Counted from the first letter of the stretch, positions 21,925-33,020 are shown. The stretch: DNA of 64,000 bases from Henricia sp. BOLD:AAB3569 (GCA_037783545.1 JBBELK010000976.1:124001-188000), one strand, 5' to 3'. Numbers and translations are program-made. Notes: generated by a model from the letters alone, not told the origin.

Positions 21925-22188
21925 AATGAGCTTGAACAGATCACTTTTTTAACGCCCCTCCCCCACTTACCTCATGGGTGATAAAATTTTGATAAAATGT
22001 GTCATAATTTGTCTCATTATCATTATGAAATTTCGCTCTCTCAATCCGTATATTTCCAAAAATATCGCCAAAAACCACAGATGTTTAGTAAACATAAAGC
22101 AGTGCAGTGACTACACCAGCCTTTTTGCTTCCACATCCAAATTGGAGATTGCAAATTGCCATGAAAGTATTTTCGATAGGTATTTTAA
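21925..22188. mobile_element. MITE family I, partial, interrupted by family A
   Basis: 'ctctcaatccgtatattt', 'tttagtaaacataaagcagtgcagtg' and 'cacatccaaattggagattgcaaa' follow the family I order. The sequence stops at 'ggtattTTAA', where family A copy 3 begins. Confidence 0.6.
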
Positions 22189-22710
22189 AGATAGTATACA
22201 TGATTGGTAAACTGTTACAAATAGTTTTACCCCCCTGTGTGATTGAAGATATTCATGATTAAAACCAACCTGAGCAAAAACCAGCTTCGTACTTCGTCTA
22301 TAACTTTTGGGAAAACAGTCAAAAAAGGGTTTGCAGTCATTTCGCCCCAAAACCACTTCGCCATGAACCATTTCGCCCTGAACCATGGCCTGTACACGAA
22401 GTGTTTTGGGGCGAAGTAGCATTCGGGCGATGTAGTGTCTGGACGAAGTGATTTGGGGCGAAATGGCACTCGGGCGAAGTGGTTTGGGGGCGAAATGGTA
22501 CTTGGGCGAAATGGTTTTGGGGCGAATTGAATTTTCGTCTCATGAGACGAAAAATAATTGTTTTACTCATTTCTCAAATACTATAGCACTTCAGACAAAA
22601 CCATTTCAGGGAAAGTTTTCTACGGTCATCATGTTTATATTGTGTAAGATAGGCGTAAATCTGTGAACATTTCTGATTTTCGAGATACCAATCATGTATA
22701 CTGCCTTTAA
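22185..22710. mobile_element. TTAA MITE family A, copy 3
   Basis: TTAA at 22185-22188 and 22707-22710, 526 bp, with the same termini and central GGGCGAA array as the other copies. Inserted in a family I element on its left side. Confidence 0.8.
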
Positions 22711-23439
22711 ATTATTGTTAAGTATTGTGTGTTTACCATTTTGACAGACCGATCACGACAGAATTGAGTTTATCCGACACAGACTGCGTAGAACCTTCGT
22801 TCTAACTATCTATATTAATGTAATTGTGGAATTTATAATTAGTATCACATCTATGTGGAGCCCGTGGGTCAATATAGACAGCTATATTCAGTAATTAGTC
22901 TCAAAGTCATTTTAACATTGGTTTAATTATAGGCATTGTTAAGGTCACATAATATTTTCAGAGAGTCGATGATGGGGGCGAATCGTGGCAGGAATGACGT
23001 CAAATCCGTCCCTTGTCTTGGTCTACTTAATATAAATTATAGCAGGTTTAAATAATTGATTATTATGAGAATCGATTTCTGTTGATATACAATATTATTT
23101 AGTCTTTACTTTGCTTTCGTGTCCAGTGCAGACTGACACTGCCCGCCGTATATGAACGTTTTCTACTATACGAGTTGAAAGAAACATTGCGTGGTTCTCA
23201 TCAGGATTCGAACCTCGGACCTCCTTCAAGGAGCAGATGTTTTAAGGTTCCACGTCTCATTGGTGACATTTTTATAATGTCTATATACCTCTTTTTCATG
23301 GGCGGCCAAGACAGGGAGCAGTTACATTGTCACCGTGAGTCATGCACGAGTATGCACTTTGTGGATCTATTATCACATCACTTGAAGACGGCTGGCATGA
23401 TTGGAAAACAACATCATTGCATAACTTAAAATAATAATG
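22711..23439. other. Non-coding DNA with a SINE-head fragment
   Basis: Only one recognisable part: at about 23190-23260 the minus strand has B-box-like GGTTCGAATCC next to 'atgagaaccac', a tRNA-like head fragment. The rest is unassigned. Confidence 0.4.
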
Positions 23440-23710
23440 TTGTTAAAGTGAAGAAAGTTCAGCCACAAAGATGCAGTAATACTTCAGAAAACCTTCAAAA
23501 TCCAAGCATTGTTTTTGTGTTGAATGAATGGTATAACAAATCATTTGCAAACGATTTAATGCATCATCAGTTCGCAATTTCTCCCACAAAATTTACACGG
23601 GGGAAAATCATGTTAGTTGTTACCATGGCTATTACTACTTTTAGTCGTTTTTTTCTAGTCAACTCGTGAAGTTTAATTTAATTATATACTGCAAATGATT
23701 GGGCTTTAAT
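23440..23710. mobile_element. MITE family J, partial
   Basis: 'gttcagccacaaagatgcagtaatactt', 'gttgaatgaatgg', 'aatttctcccacaaa' and 'tagtcaactcgtgaagt' in family J order. No coding. Confidence 0.5.
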
Positions 23711-24649
23711 ACGAGATACAAAGGTTCTATAGGGATGTTGGGATATAATGTATCTTTACTTTAAAAACGGTTTTCCTCTCTTCCTCTTCCATTCAAAATG
23801 TTTTTCTTTCTAACTGGGACAGTTTCCGGAGAATCCCACACGGGATAAGAGTCTGTGTACTCACTCGATCGCCTCTCCGTGATCCACATAAAAGAGTTAG
23901 GGTTCCGATCGCCGCACACGCTAAAATAATTATAGGGTTGGCTCTCCATATCGTGTTAACCACTGAGTGCAAATTAACTCCCCTTGGTTTCTCAAGCACT
24001 TCAAAGTATTAATATTTGCTGACGTAACTTAATAAACTGAAAGCCCGCCATACATCGATAGCATTCACTTTATTAACATTGATTTGGACAGGACGTTCCA
24101 TTAGACACGCGTAGCGGAACGCCGGTCCGCGGCCCGTCTTCCCCCTCCGGTTCCAAGGTGTTAGGCACCCTTGCCGGTTGGGGTATCAAATTATAGCGGT
24201 GTGTGCCGGGCGTTTTGATGGAATATGCCCACTTCCGCGCGCTGCCACGAGTCTGTTTTAACAGGTTCGAAGTTGGAAAAATAGAGATTTGCGTAAGAAA
24301 ATGGCGATGGGTGTTAGCCGGTTAACGGCCCCTTGCAGGGTCTTGTCTGTGCTACTAGCCTACTAAATCTGGAACATAATGCTGCGCTGGACAACTGCAC
24401 CCTGCAGTGTAGTCTTGTTTCCAGAACAAAATATTCAGACTGTTTGAGATGATATTTAGGTCTGGTAGCCGCCAGTATTCACCACTTGCACGGTTCCGCC
24501 ATATTGGCAAAACAGCGAGGCTTTCCTTGCATGAACAATGACTCCCTCGCGTCGTTACCATGTTGGTTGCCGTGACGTTGACTTTTGTCCATTGTAAAAT
24601 ATGATGTATGCCCGGAAAGCCTGTGAATAGAGGGTGTTCAAAAAAATGT
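23711..24649. other. Non-coding DNA
   Basis: Includes a GC-richer patch (about 24110-24230) with no recognised motif. Small frames show no family signature. Confidence 0.4.
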
Positions 24650-24750
24650 CCAGGTACCCATTCGTACTCCTGGGTGAAGAGAAGCAACGCGTGGCAAAGT
24701 ACATTGCTCAAGGGTACACGCACCATGGATGGGCTGAATTGGGATACAAG
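24650..24750 (-). mobile_element. SINE type 1 body fragment
   Basis: Reverse complement of the body at 13395-13480 ('ggtgcgtgtacccttgagca', 'cattgcttctc', 'atgggtacctg'). Head and tail are missing. Confidence 0.55.
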
Positions 24751-25426
24751 GTCCGCACACTGCAACTCTCATTATAGCGCTCTTCAATGGACTAAACTAA
24801 TCGGAGTTTTATATCACGAAGAGCTTTATATCAGGGGCGTTATAACGATAGGTTACTGTACTTTCGTTAATATTTCCAAAACTGCAGTTAATATGGGCCT
24901 ACAAAAATCACCGGTTTTCAGTCATAAACAACTGATTGATCACATGAAATTATATATATATATATATTTTAATTTACTCAGATTCCTACTTCGAATTAAC
25001 GCCACAGACGTGCCAGGGGCTTTTCACGCCCATGCCCGCATCGTAATACGACACTGTATGGATTGCGTCTTGAAGGTATTTTTTGTGTTCATTGAAATAC
25101 AATTTATTAGCTTTGCATTATGCTATCTTTAATGGGATATTATCGAATAAAAAAATGCATTTTATGAAACCGGAAAATATAATTAAGTGACGACAAAGGC
25201 ATACTAAAGATGTTTCGGCTCTCATCAGAGCATATACTGCTAATTAAAAGTGAAGACGTCATCTTTTGTGCGTTTCCAAGGTTACTGGGTCTATACACTT
25301 AAACCAGTGAACTGTTCCCGCGCTTCAGCAATTGACTTTTTAGATTACCAGCGAATGTTTAGACCCAGTTACCCTAGCAACTGACGTCACACTTTGGTAG
25401 TCCTAATCTATAGCAGAGGGGTAGTA
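24751..25426. other. Non-coding DNA
   Basis: A (TA)n tract at about 24951-24966. Nothing else recognised. Confidence 0.4.
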
Positions 25427-26010
25427 TTCATGGTTTCACTTGGCTTGACAACCGGTTGCTATCCGCCATTACTGTGTCCATACTATGGCACGCCAAAGCG
25501 AAAAATAATTCAGCACTGATAATTTAATGTTGGCGCATATTTCGCAAATGTTGCGCAAAAAAAAGGTTGACAAGGAATATAAATATACTGTTTGAAACTG
25601 GCATACCGTGCATTTGTTGGCAAGTTTTTAAAAATTGAGACTTGTTTTTCCAGGGTTGATGGCAAAATTATTAGTGTTGAATTATTTCCGATTTGGCGTG
25701 CCATACGCGTGACGTCAACAACTATCATATCCGCCATTACTGTGTCCATACTATGGCACGCAAAAGCGGAAATAATGTAACACTGATAATTTTGCCATCA
25801 ACCGTTACTCTGAAAAACAAGTCTCAACATTTTTAAAAACAAAAGCACGGTATGCCAGTTTCAAACAGTCTATCAACATTTAAAAGTCAACCTTTTTTTT
25901 GCGTCAGCATTAAATTATCAGTGTTGAATTATGTTCGCTTTGGCGTGCCATAGTATGGACACAGTAATGGCGGATAGCAACCGCTGTCGAGCCAAGTGAA
26001 ACCCAATAAT
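25427..26010. mobile_element. Foldback MITE family H, rearranged copy
   Basis: Ends 'ggtttcacttggcttgacaa' and its complement. Inside, a second 'atccgccattactgtgtcca...ggcacgc' block (about 25730-25765) shows that more than two half-elements are joined. The arms pair over long stretches. Confidence 0.7.
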
Positions 26011-26146
26011 ATATTGCGTATTTTGTGTGCGTCCTTGCGAGTGCGCTACTGCTCTTTACGGGACACAAACAACCATTTGTGAAACTGTGCCGAATGTCAA
26101 AGTTTCACAAACTGCCATTTTTAAACCTTTTAAAAAGTAAATTTCT

Positions 26147-26513
26147 TTAAAAAGCTTGTCCAGATTTTCCCCAGAATATGGATTTCGTTCTAACCCAACA
26201 ATCATATAAAATACCTACCCAAAATACAAATTACTATCCATGGGAAGAAAACATAAAATTTGCAATCTGTAATTTGGATATGGAAGCAAAAAGGTTGGAG
26301 TAATCGCTGCACTGCTTTCTGTAACTGGATAATTTAGTTTACAAAACATGGGTGGTTTTTTTCACGATATCCTTAAAAATATACAGTTTCAGAGCGCGGC
26401 ATTTCAGAATGGTAATGAGAAAAGAAAATTATGACAAATCATACGGTATCAAAATCTCAGCCCCAATGGGGAAAATCAGGGGCTGAAAATGCGATCTGAA
26501 AACGCTCTTTTAA
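26147..26513. mobile_element. MITE family I, complete copy
   Basis: TTAA at 26147-26150 and 26510-26513. Ends resemble TTAAAGGAGCGTGTCCAGAT in orientation-reversed form. Interior 'ccatgggaagaaaacat', 'tttgcaatct', 'gtaattacattggatatggaagc'-like and 'tatggtatcaaaatctca' blocks define the family. TTAA targets suggest piggyBac-type mobilisation. Confidence 0.7.
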
Positions 26514-27124
26514 ACAAATATTTTTTTTAAATATATAATATTTCTTACAATTTTATTTTTCAAGATGAAATGGCCCCAAGTGCATATTTTAACAGTCTGA
26601 AAATGTCTGCCCCAATGAATAATGTTTTTCACCCACCAGCTGACCTATTACGATTCTCCGGAGTCCTCGGCAGCCGAAATAGTAGCTGCTCGGTCCTAAT
26701 TGATGAGTTTTCATTTGCACCTCGTTTACGATTCCGGACGCTCCCGAATTAGTCACTTTTCGATCAGGCCCTGATTTTCGTGTGGGTGCACCAATCTGGG
26801 CGAGCACCGCAGTCCCGCAGATTGAAAACGGCGCCTCGAGTAATATACCTACGACTGGGAAAACGACGTGCGCCGATACCCGCATGCTCAATTTGTGCGG
26901 TGACAGCTGACGACCCGCGCTCCGCCGCGCAATATACCCGCTGGCGGGTAAGTGTTAAGCAGAACTCGAGTTTTAAATTTGCCCTCTACACAAGCAGGGG
27001 CAAATTTCACGGCCTAAAACCCACGGAGACAGCAAAACCATTAACAGTTTTTAGTCTCCTGGTGTGTTTTTTAAATCCCAAATGCATGGAACGGATATGG
27101 CATTTAGTACTTCAAACGGTTACT
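26514..27124. other. Non-coding DNA
   Basis: Nothing recognised on either strand. Confidence 0.4.
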
Positions 27125-28158
27125 CTTAAGACAAAACTGCAATGACTCAAAATGTTACTTACTATTTTCCCCCTTCAAATTATAGAAAAATTATATATTT
27201 TGTTCTTATCCAAAACGGAAAACGGGGTTACGGTAGTGAGAGGAACTCTCAACCCCCTGTATAAAATGGTACCTTTGTGGGATGAACTGCAAACTGAAGG
27301 TATGGTAAAAAATAGTTTTTTTTACCATTCATTCAACACCAAACCATGCATGGATTTGTTAAGGTTTTAAGGTTTTCAGAAGTACATGTATTACTGCGCC
27401 CATGTGGCTGAAATTTCTTCAAGGACCTTTATAGTTATGTAATGCCGTTTTAAAAAGTTTTCCAATCATGCTATCAATCATGCTATCTTGTTTGCAGGAG
27501 GTCCTGGGTTCGAGTCCCACCCGAGCATGCTATGAAGTGTTCCATAGTGTCTCGGGAAAGCACTGAGTATACAGTGTTAATAATTACGTCGGGTAAGGGC
27601 AAAACAAACCTTACTTAGCATGGTTTTTGTGTTGAATGAATGCTAAAAAAATGTCTGTAGACAACTTTTGTTTTTAAAGCACCTTGTATTGGCAATTTCT
27701 CCCACAAAGGTACCATTTTACACGGGAAAAGGGTATGTGGGGTTTGTTGCTATTATAACACTAAGGCCCGCTTCAAACGTCGCGCTTATGCCATGTCGAA
27801 TTAAATTTAACTTGATTTTTTAAATTCGACACGGCACAAGCACGACGTTTGAAGCCATTTGGCTCGGCAAAATGAGTTCGACACGGCAGAAGATTTGAGC
27901 TCGACAGGGTCTGCCGTGCTAACTCAATTTAGTGCGGCACAAGCACGGCTTGGCTTCAAACGTCGTGCTTCTGCCGTGTCGAATTTAATTTCAGTTCGAA
28001 GTTGGTCCGCAATTTTGTCCCGACTAGGAATGCGCATGCTCGCAGCGCGTATGTGAGTAAAGAAATAACCAACAAACAAGTGCATCACAATAATAAAATG
28101 GCGACGTACAATGGACAGAATGGAAAACGCACGTGCACAACGTCCATGACGTGCACAG

Positions 28159-28560
28159 TACACAGTATGCCCGTTATGTAATATTGAAGCCAATTGTGAT
28201 GAATTCCACTATACTCTTGTTTGTAATGCACTTCGCGAAGACAGACGCACTTATATAAAGACGTTTTATTGGACTAACCCGAACACTGTTAAATTGGAGT
28301 TATTGTTTAATGTAAAAGGTTCCCTTCAATTGTTTAATCTAGCTAAATTTATTAAGATAATACTATCTAAATTTCCGTAAGTCATTTGGTTATACTAATT
28401 CTTGCATATTGATAATGTATTATATAAAGCTAACTTGTACTTTATTTTCTTAACCTACATTTTCCTATATATTAATTACTTTGTAACCTGTACTGGCTCT
28501 CGTACTCCAGTTGGGGTCGTAGAGATCAATAAACCATTCCAACCATTCCATTCCATTCAT
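28159..28560 (+). mobile_element. 5'-truncated LINE inserted in MITE D
   Basis: Joins continuous family D sequence ('ccatgacgtgcaca' on the left, 'gccatgttggatgtattta' on the right) that is contiguous in the copy at 41348-41880. Contains the last codons of an ORF2, a 3' UTR with 'gtactccagttggggtcg', and a degenerate (CATTC)n tail at about 28535-28560. Confidence 0.8.
28168..28380 (+). pseudogene. LINE ORF2 C-terminal zinc-knuckle fragment
   Basis: 70 codons open to TAA 28378-28380. It starts CPLCNIEANCDEFHYTLVC, a C-x2-C...H...C cluster typical of the cysteine/histidine motif closing many non-LTR ORF2 proteins, followed by about 50 residues to the natural stop. The RT domain is missing through 5' truncation. 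No frameshift within the retained piece. Confidence 0.75.
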
Positions 28561-29003
28561 CGGCCATGTTGGATGTATTTAAGCTCGACTGGGAGTTTGC
28601 AATTAAGTTCGACGTTTGAAGCCACTGCTGTGCTAACGTCGTTTATTTATTTCGACACGGCATAAGCGCGACGTTTAAAGCGGGCCTAAGTCGTTTTTTT
28701 CTTGTCAACTCGTGGAGTGAAATTTTGGGTAACTACAATGTTGTATTGGGATCTAAATGCACACAATCCTTGCCAGTAATTACATGCACCACCCCTAGGA
28801 TTGACAGCAGTACGAACGACGCCTAAACATTGCAATCATCGCCCCGTCGTCTACTGCATCATGTCTAAAGTTCCATGCCCGCACTCTAGGGTTAATTACG
28901 GTAAAGACCTACCACGTACAGATTAGACGATTGGAAATCCGATCTGGAATTAGATCACGTGATGGCAGCACTGCCTGTCAATTCACGAAACTCGACTGTC
29001 ACT

Positions 29004-29381
29004 TTAAAGGTAGATTACATGATTGGTAAACTTTAACCAAAAACAGCGTTATTTCCACTGGTAATTGAAAGCCTATGTCGAGAAAACTGCCTTGTAGAAA
29101 GTTCAGCCACATAGATGCAGTAATACTTTAGAAAACCTGAAAAATCCAAGCATGGTTTCTGTGCATAAATGTATGGCTCCAAAAATCGCCTACAGGCGAT
29201 TTTTGGAGATTCAAATAGTTTTGGCATTTTTTTCTTATTAGGCCCCCTAATGGGGGCACTTTAGACGAAATAATTTTAAAGGATGATTACTACCATTACC
29301 ATTTTGATAACAAGTAATATTTTATATAATAATTCAGTCATTTCTTTGGAGTGTGATTACCAAACGTGACCTTTCCTTTAA
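29004..29381. mobile_element. TTAA MITE family Q, complete copy
   Basis: TTAA at 29004-29007 and 29378-29381, with AAGG next to each. The centre has the hairpin TCCAAAAATCGCC / GGCGATTTTTGGA at about 29175-29205. An inverted partial copy is at 11910-12205. Confidence 0.65.
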
Positions 29382-29684
29382 AGGGCCTGAAATAGGATGT
29401 TGATCACTTGGGTCCATGCTTAGGTGTTAGGTGACATGTTTGTGGATTTTATGCTAATATGGAATTCCATATTCATGAGCAAAGTTGTGATATCTAATTA
29501 GGCACTCACAAGAATTTTCCATTCGTTTGTGCACAAATAATACCCCTACCACCTAACCTTTACCAATACCCTATAGTATCTTCTCAAGACGTTCAATTAA
29601 ATTATCATGGTCTGTAATAACAACGAATAATAGTCCAGGACCATTGTAGGCCAGAATCTCATACATGCGTGTGTATTTGGCGCT
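29382..29684. other. Non-coding DNA
   Basis: Nothing recognised. Confidence 0.4.
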
Positions 29685-29817
29685 GTCGGTGCTGAACATA
29701 GAGTTAGATATAGAAAACTAGAGTTGCAAATGCCTATTCAAGTCACGTGTGTGGAATGTGCCGATGTGAGCGGCGCCATGTTTGCTTAACGCAATGACTG
29801 CAAAGTGGGCAACACAG

Positions 29818-29953
29818 CTTTCTTCCTCCATACTTCCGTCAGAAAATTCATTTCTTTTCTATTTATACCTCATGTGAGACGAGAAAAGGACAAAAACAGG
29901 TCAAATTTTTCCAATGGTGAACAGTGGCTAGGTCGTTGTGTGAACCTTGCTGT
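29818..29953 (-). repeat. DIRS derivative: terminal repeat B2
   Basis: 136 bp, reverse complement of B units 'aaggttcacacaacgaccta...ggaggaagaaag'. Matches 30577-30712 base for base as read. Confidence 0.85.
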
Positions 29954-30137
29954 TCGATTTATTTTAAACTCCGCTAATCAGCTTGATTAGGATCAAATGA
30001 TATACACAAATGTAATATCCTTCAAATGTGGTTGAAAACAATAATTATACACGTCTGGTGTAAGCCGTATTAAAGGCCTATCGATTAAGAGGCTATCAAA
30101 CTAGCATCTGAACCAAGTTTGATGTATGAATTACGAG
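29954..30137 (-). pseudogene. DIRS derivative: recombinase 3' remnant
   Basis: Reverse complement of about 56215-56402: the last roughly 20 codons of the tyrosine recombinase, including the RNSYIKLG-equivalent region ('cgtaattcatacatcaaa'), plus the 3' UTR. The catalytic R, K and H-x-x-R boxes are deleted. Confidence 0.75.
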
Positions 30138-30432
30138 CTGTAAACAAATAAAAAGTTCACAGTATCTAAGTCTCGACAATAAAGTGTCGAAGTTCAATAA
30201 TTATCACCGTGCTAAACATCGGTCAGAATCAATCAAGCCGAAAGAGAAAACTGAAACTGTCGGAACTGAAACTGAATTCGGGTCGAGTGTCGGACCAGCA
30301 CTGTGTGCTGGCGCTCGGTGGCCACGAAAAACCCCCAGCCATTGGAGGAAACGTGGGTGCATCCAGGGCACTCGACAGGGGTGCACTCCTCCGGTCCGAA
30401 TTCCGATTGAAGTGGGGAAATGGGGTGGGCGG

Positions 30433-30712
30433 GATTGTACAGCAAAGTTGACACGATTGACCGAGAGTGAGCTACTGAAGCGAACGTGGCGTTTATATAG
30501 CCAGTTGTTATGTAATTTTATTGTGTTCAGTGTGAATACACTGGCACCTGTCGTTCTAAAACGAAAAGAAATTCCACTTTCTTCCTCCATACTTCCGTCA
30601 GAAAATTCATTTCTTTTCTATTTATACCTCATGTGAGACGAGAAAAGGACAAAAACAGGTCAAATTTTTCCAATGGTGAACAGTGGCTAGGTCGTTGTGT
30701 GAACCTTGCTGT
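30433..30712 (-). repeat. DIRS derivative: internal B1-A2 junction
   Basis: A2 (30433-30576) directly abuts B1 (30577-30712), reproducing the fused internal repeat of split-direct-repeat retroelements. Spurious frames cover it on both strands. Confidence 0.85.
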
Positions 30713-30751
30713 AGTCTATAGAAAGTCGCAAAAGAAAGGGCAAAGGGGAAA

Positions 30752-31287
30752 CAAAAAACAACAAAGGTAAAAAGGTATTAAATAACAAATTACGATTGCC
30801 AGTTCCGGTGTGGAAAGATCAACAATTAAGCATTGAGATTAAACTTTGAACGATGTGCTCGATGCCAAATATTGGACGGACAAAAAATCCGCTGTCCCTC
30901 AAATCGAATTCAATACCAAACGATCGAATAAAATGTGTTATAAACTCAGTGCCATACGACTGGGTATACGCAAATGTGTATGCCGCTTCAAATAGACGTT
31001 TATTGGCCTTCGGTGCACGCGGAACGCGGAAAAAACAACAAAGGTAAAAAAGGTATTAAATAACAAATTACGATTGCCAGTTCCGGTGTGGAAAGATCAA
31101 CAATTAAGCATTGTGAGATTAAACTTTGAACGATGTGCTCGATGCCAAATATTGGACGGACAAAAAATCCGCTGTCCCTCAAATCGAATTCGATACCAAA
31201 CGATCGAATAAAATGTGTTATAAACTCAGTACCATACGACTGGGTGGACGCAAATGTCTATGCCGCCTCAATTAGACGTTTCTGCGA
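30752..31287 (-). repeat. Tandem duplication inside the DIRS derivative
   Basis: Two copies of about 265 bp ('acaacaaaggtaaaa' through 'gtatgccgc'), differing by a few bases ('attgagatt' versus 'attgtgagatt'; 'gggtatacgc' versus 'gggtggacgc'). Corresponds to 54360-54650 of the complete element. Confidence 0.75.
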
Positions 31288-31377
31288 TGTACTCTTTCAC
31301 AACTCCCCAGCCGAGATCAGAACGGTCAGCAAGTCGTATGAGCTTTTGACGTTCCTTGATGGACTTCACGGCGGCGT

Positions 31378-31602
31378 TCCAGTCAATTCAATTCAATTCA
31401 ATTCAATTTCTGGTTTATTTGTTACACACAACCAAATAAAAAGTCAAAAACTTATACAATTTGGCTTCCATTAATTAACATAAGCATACAATAAAAATAG
31501 TTATACATGCAAAACATCAAACAAACTATTGCACCACTGTGGAGTTAATGAGTCTGGTCATATATGGTATTGGAGATTGCCTATATCTTTGTGTTTTCAT
31601 CT
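31378..31602 (-). mobile_element. 5'-truncated LINE tail inserted in gag remnant
   Basis: Interrupts gag sequence that is continuous at about 51760-51800. On the minus strand it ends in (AATTG)n (31378-31404). At about 31526-31597 it keeps a frame ending SPIPYMTRLINS, like the C-termini of non-LTR ORF2 proteins. Confidence 0.65.
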
Positions 31603-31858
31603 TCGGTCTTGGCCGAGTCGATGTCAAGGCTGTCAATGTTCTGAATGGCCGACTCGACAAGCGAAAGAAGCTTCTCGCAGTGCTTGTGCTGCTGTTGATG
31701 CCGTCGCGTTTGAACGTCGGAACGTCTGATAAGCGTTGCTTCTTGCAAGCCGATTCGACCTTGAAGTCTAATGACTTAGAAAGGGCCTGGATAGCGTTCA
31801 GTATCTGATCTCTGCTGCTACCGGACTCCGAACCGCCGACGCCCGGTTCGAGGGACAT
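31603..31858 (-). pseudogene. DIRS derivative: gag-like ORF 5' remnant
   Basis: Reverse complement of 51510-51765: begins MSLEPGVGGSESGSS and follows the complete gag-like ORF for about 85 codons with few changes. It is cut by the LINE tail and continues for a short stretch at 31290-31377 before the large deletion. Confidence 0.75.
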
Positions 31859-31893
31859 GTTCGATGCGGTGCGTGAAGACGTGTGTAGAATAG

Positions 31894-32037
31894 GATTGTA
31901 CAGCAAAGTTGACACGATTGACCGAGAGTGAGCTACTGAAGCGAACGTGGCGTTTATATAGCCAGTTGTTATGTAATTTTATTGTGTTCAGTGTGAATAC
32001 ACTGGCACCTGTCGTTCTAAAACGAAAAGAAATTCCA
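31894..32037 (-). repeat. DIRS derivative: terminal repeat A1
   Basis: 144 bp, as read identical to A2 at 30433-30576; diverged from A repeats of the complete element (for example at 'gtgtgaatacactg'). Confidence 0.85.
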
Positions 32038-32150
32038 CTTTGCCCACCGTGCACCCATAGCGACAAGCCAAAATGGCGGCGCCCATATCGGCACACCATG
32101 TATTGGGAGTGCGCACTCTAGTTTTCTATGTCTAACTCAATGGTGTTCAG

Positions 32151-33020
32151 CACAATAGACCCTTTGTGTCGGCGGCATATGACATGGGTAGGTTTTCATA
32201 TGACAATAGTTAAAACTGCTTACTCGTGCATGACGCATGGTGACAATGTGACTGCCTCCTGTCATGGCCGCCCTTGCGAATGGTCTATTGGTATTAAATG
32301 ACGGTGGGACGGAAAAGAAAGGAAAACAATCAAAATATGGGGTGAAGGGGTACCGTCGAGTGGTTTTGAATCAGGAAAGTGGGACCGGTACGCGAATAAT
32401 GAGAGGTAGTACCGTTTAACGATGCGGAATAGTACGGGTCTCTCCGAGTGTTATCCTCCTTGTTTCCCGCACCCCACCCTTCTCTCGTGTGTACGTACTT
32501 TACAGACGGCCATGCCCTTAACTTTGTAACCGTTTGACAGTGTCAAACTAATTTGTTTTCTCTTGTTCGGCTACCGGACGAGCGTGTCCCGAGCGACCGG
32601 ACGGGAAGCGCTTCCCGTGTCCGCCAGCCGTCGTCCTGCTCAACACAGCTGCCCTGGCTTCCGCGCGAACATGCTATCGCGAGGAAACTACCCCTCACAT
32701 GCCAACCCTTTCCGTCAATGCCGATAATTTACGCTAATTTCATCTTTGTGTCCAGGTCTTTTCTTGAGCTCTTTTGTAGATTTATACACCATCATATATA
32801 TAGCAATTACAACGGTCCGTGAATTGTATTCGCGGGTTATTTAATGCCACTTAAAATATCTGGAGAATAAAGCGACGGATCATTGTACTTGCTAGTTGAA
32901 ACCGCGTATATTAATAGGTATAAATACTTATTTTATTGGCTTTTACGTGGAAGTGGTTTTATTTACGATGGGAAATAACGCTGACTGCGAGACGTGGACG
33001 CTATATCGTTTGCAGTAATG
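32151..33020. other. Non-coding DNA
   Basis: Contains a GC-rich patch (32570-32700) with no family signature in translation on either strand. Confidence 0.4.

Larger units (their letters stand above)
27765..28686. mobile_element. TAA-flanked MITE family D, copy 1, containing a LINE tail
   Basis: Termini GGCCCGCTTCAAACGTCGCG and its near-complement, flanked by TAA on both sides (27762-27764, 28687-28689). A 3-bp TWA duplication is the signature of PIF/Harbinger transposition (family knowledge). The element is inflated by a LINE fragment at about 28159-28560; without it the length would match the copy at 41348-41880. Confidence 0.75.
27125..28760. mobile_element. MITE family J host interrupted by other insertions
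   Basis: J sequence at about 27230-27430 ('gttttaaggttttcagaagta') is broken by a SINE-head fragment (B-box GGTTCGAGTCCC near 27508). J resumes at about 27620-27761, is broken again by the family D element at 27765-28686, and resumes with 'gtcgtttttttcttgtcaactcgtgg' at 28690. Confidence 0.5.
29818..32037 (-). mobile_element. Non-autonomous DIRS-type derivative (minus orientation)
   Basis: Read on the minus strand the order is A1 (32037-31894), partial gag-like ORF, 3' region, B1 (30712-30577), A2 (30576-30433), promoter-like region, short recombinase C-terminus, B2 (29953-29818). This is the full repeat set of the element at 51330-56549. Deletions remove most of gag plus all RT/RNase H, and about 0.9 kb of recombinase; the junction is at about 30137. 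A 270-bp segment is tandemly duplicated (30752-31025, 31029-31287). A LINE tail is inserted at 31378-31602. Its two A repeats look identical to each other, as do its two B repeats, but both differ from those of the complete copy. Confidence 0.85.
29685..32150. mobile_element. Palindromic host element split by the DIRS derivative
   Basis: The left flank of the DIRS copy (29685-29817: 'ggtgctgaacatagagttag', 'agaaaactagagt', 'gtgccgatgtgagcggcgcc') is the inverted counterpart of the right flank (32038-32150: 'ggcgcccatatcggcacacc', 'actctagttttctatgtcta', 'ggtgttcagcac'). The two arms make one palindromic repeat into which the retroelement inserted. Confidence 0.65.

Noticed and set aside
30184-30636. 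Open frames of 150 and 128 codons on both strands
   Set aside because: They run across the A2 repeat and leader of the defective DIRS copy. The equivalent region of the complete copy is non-coding.
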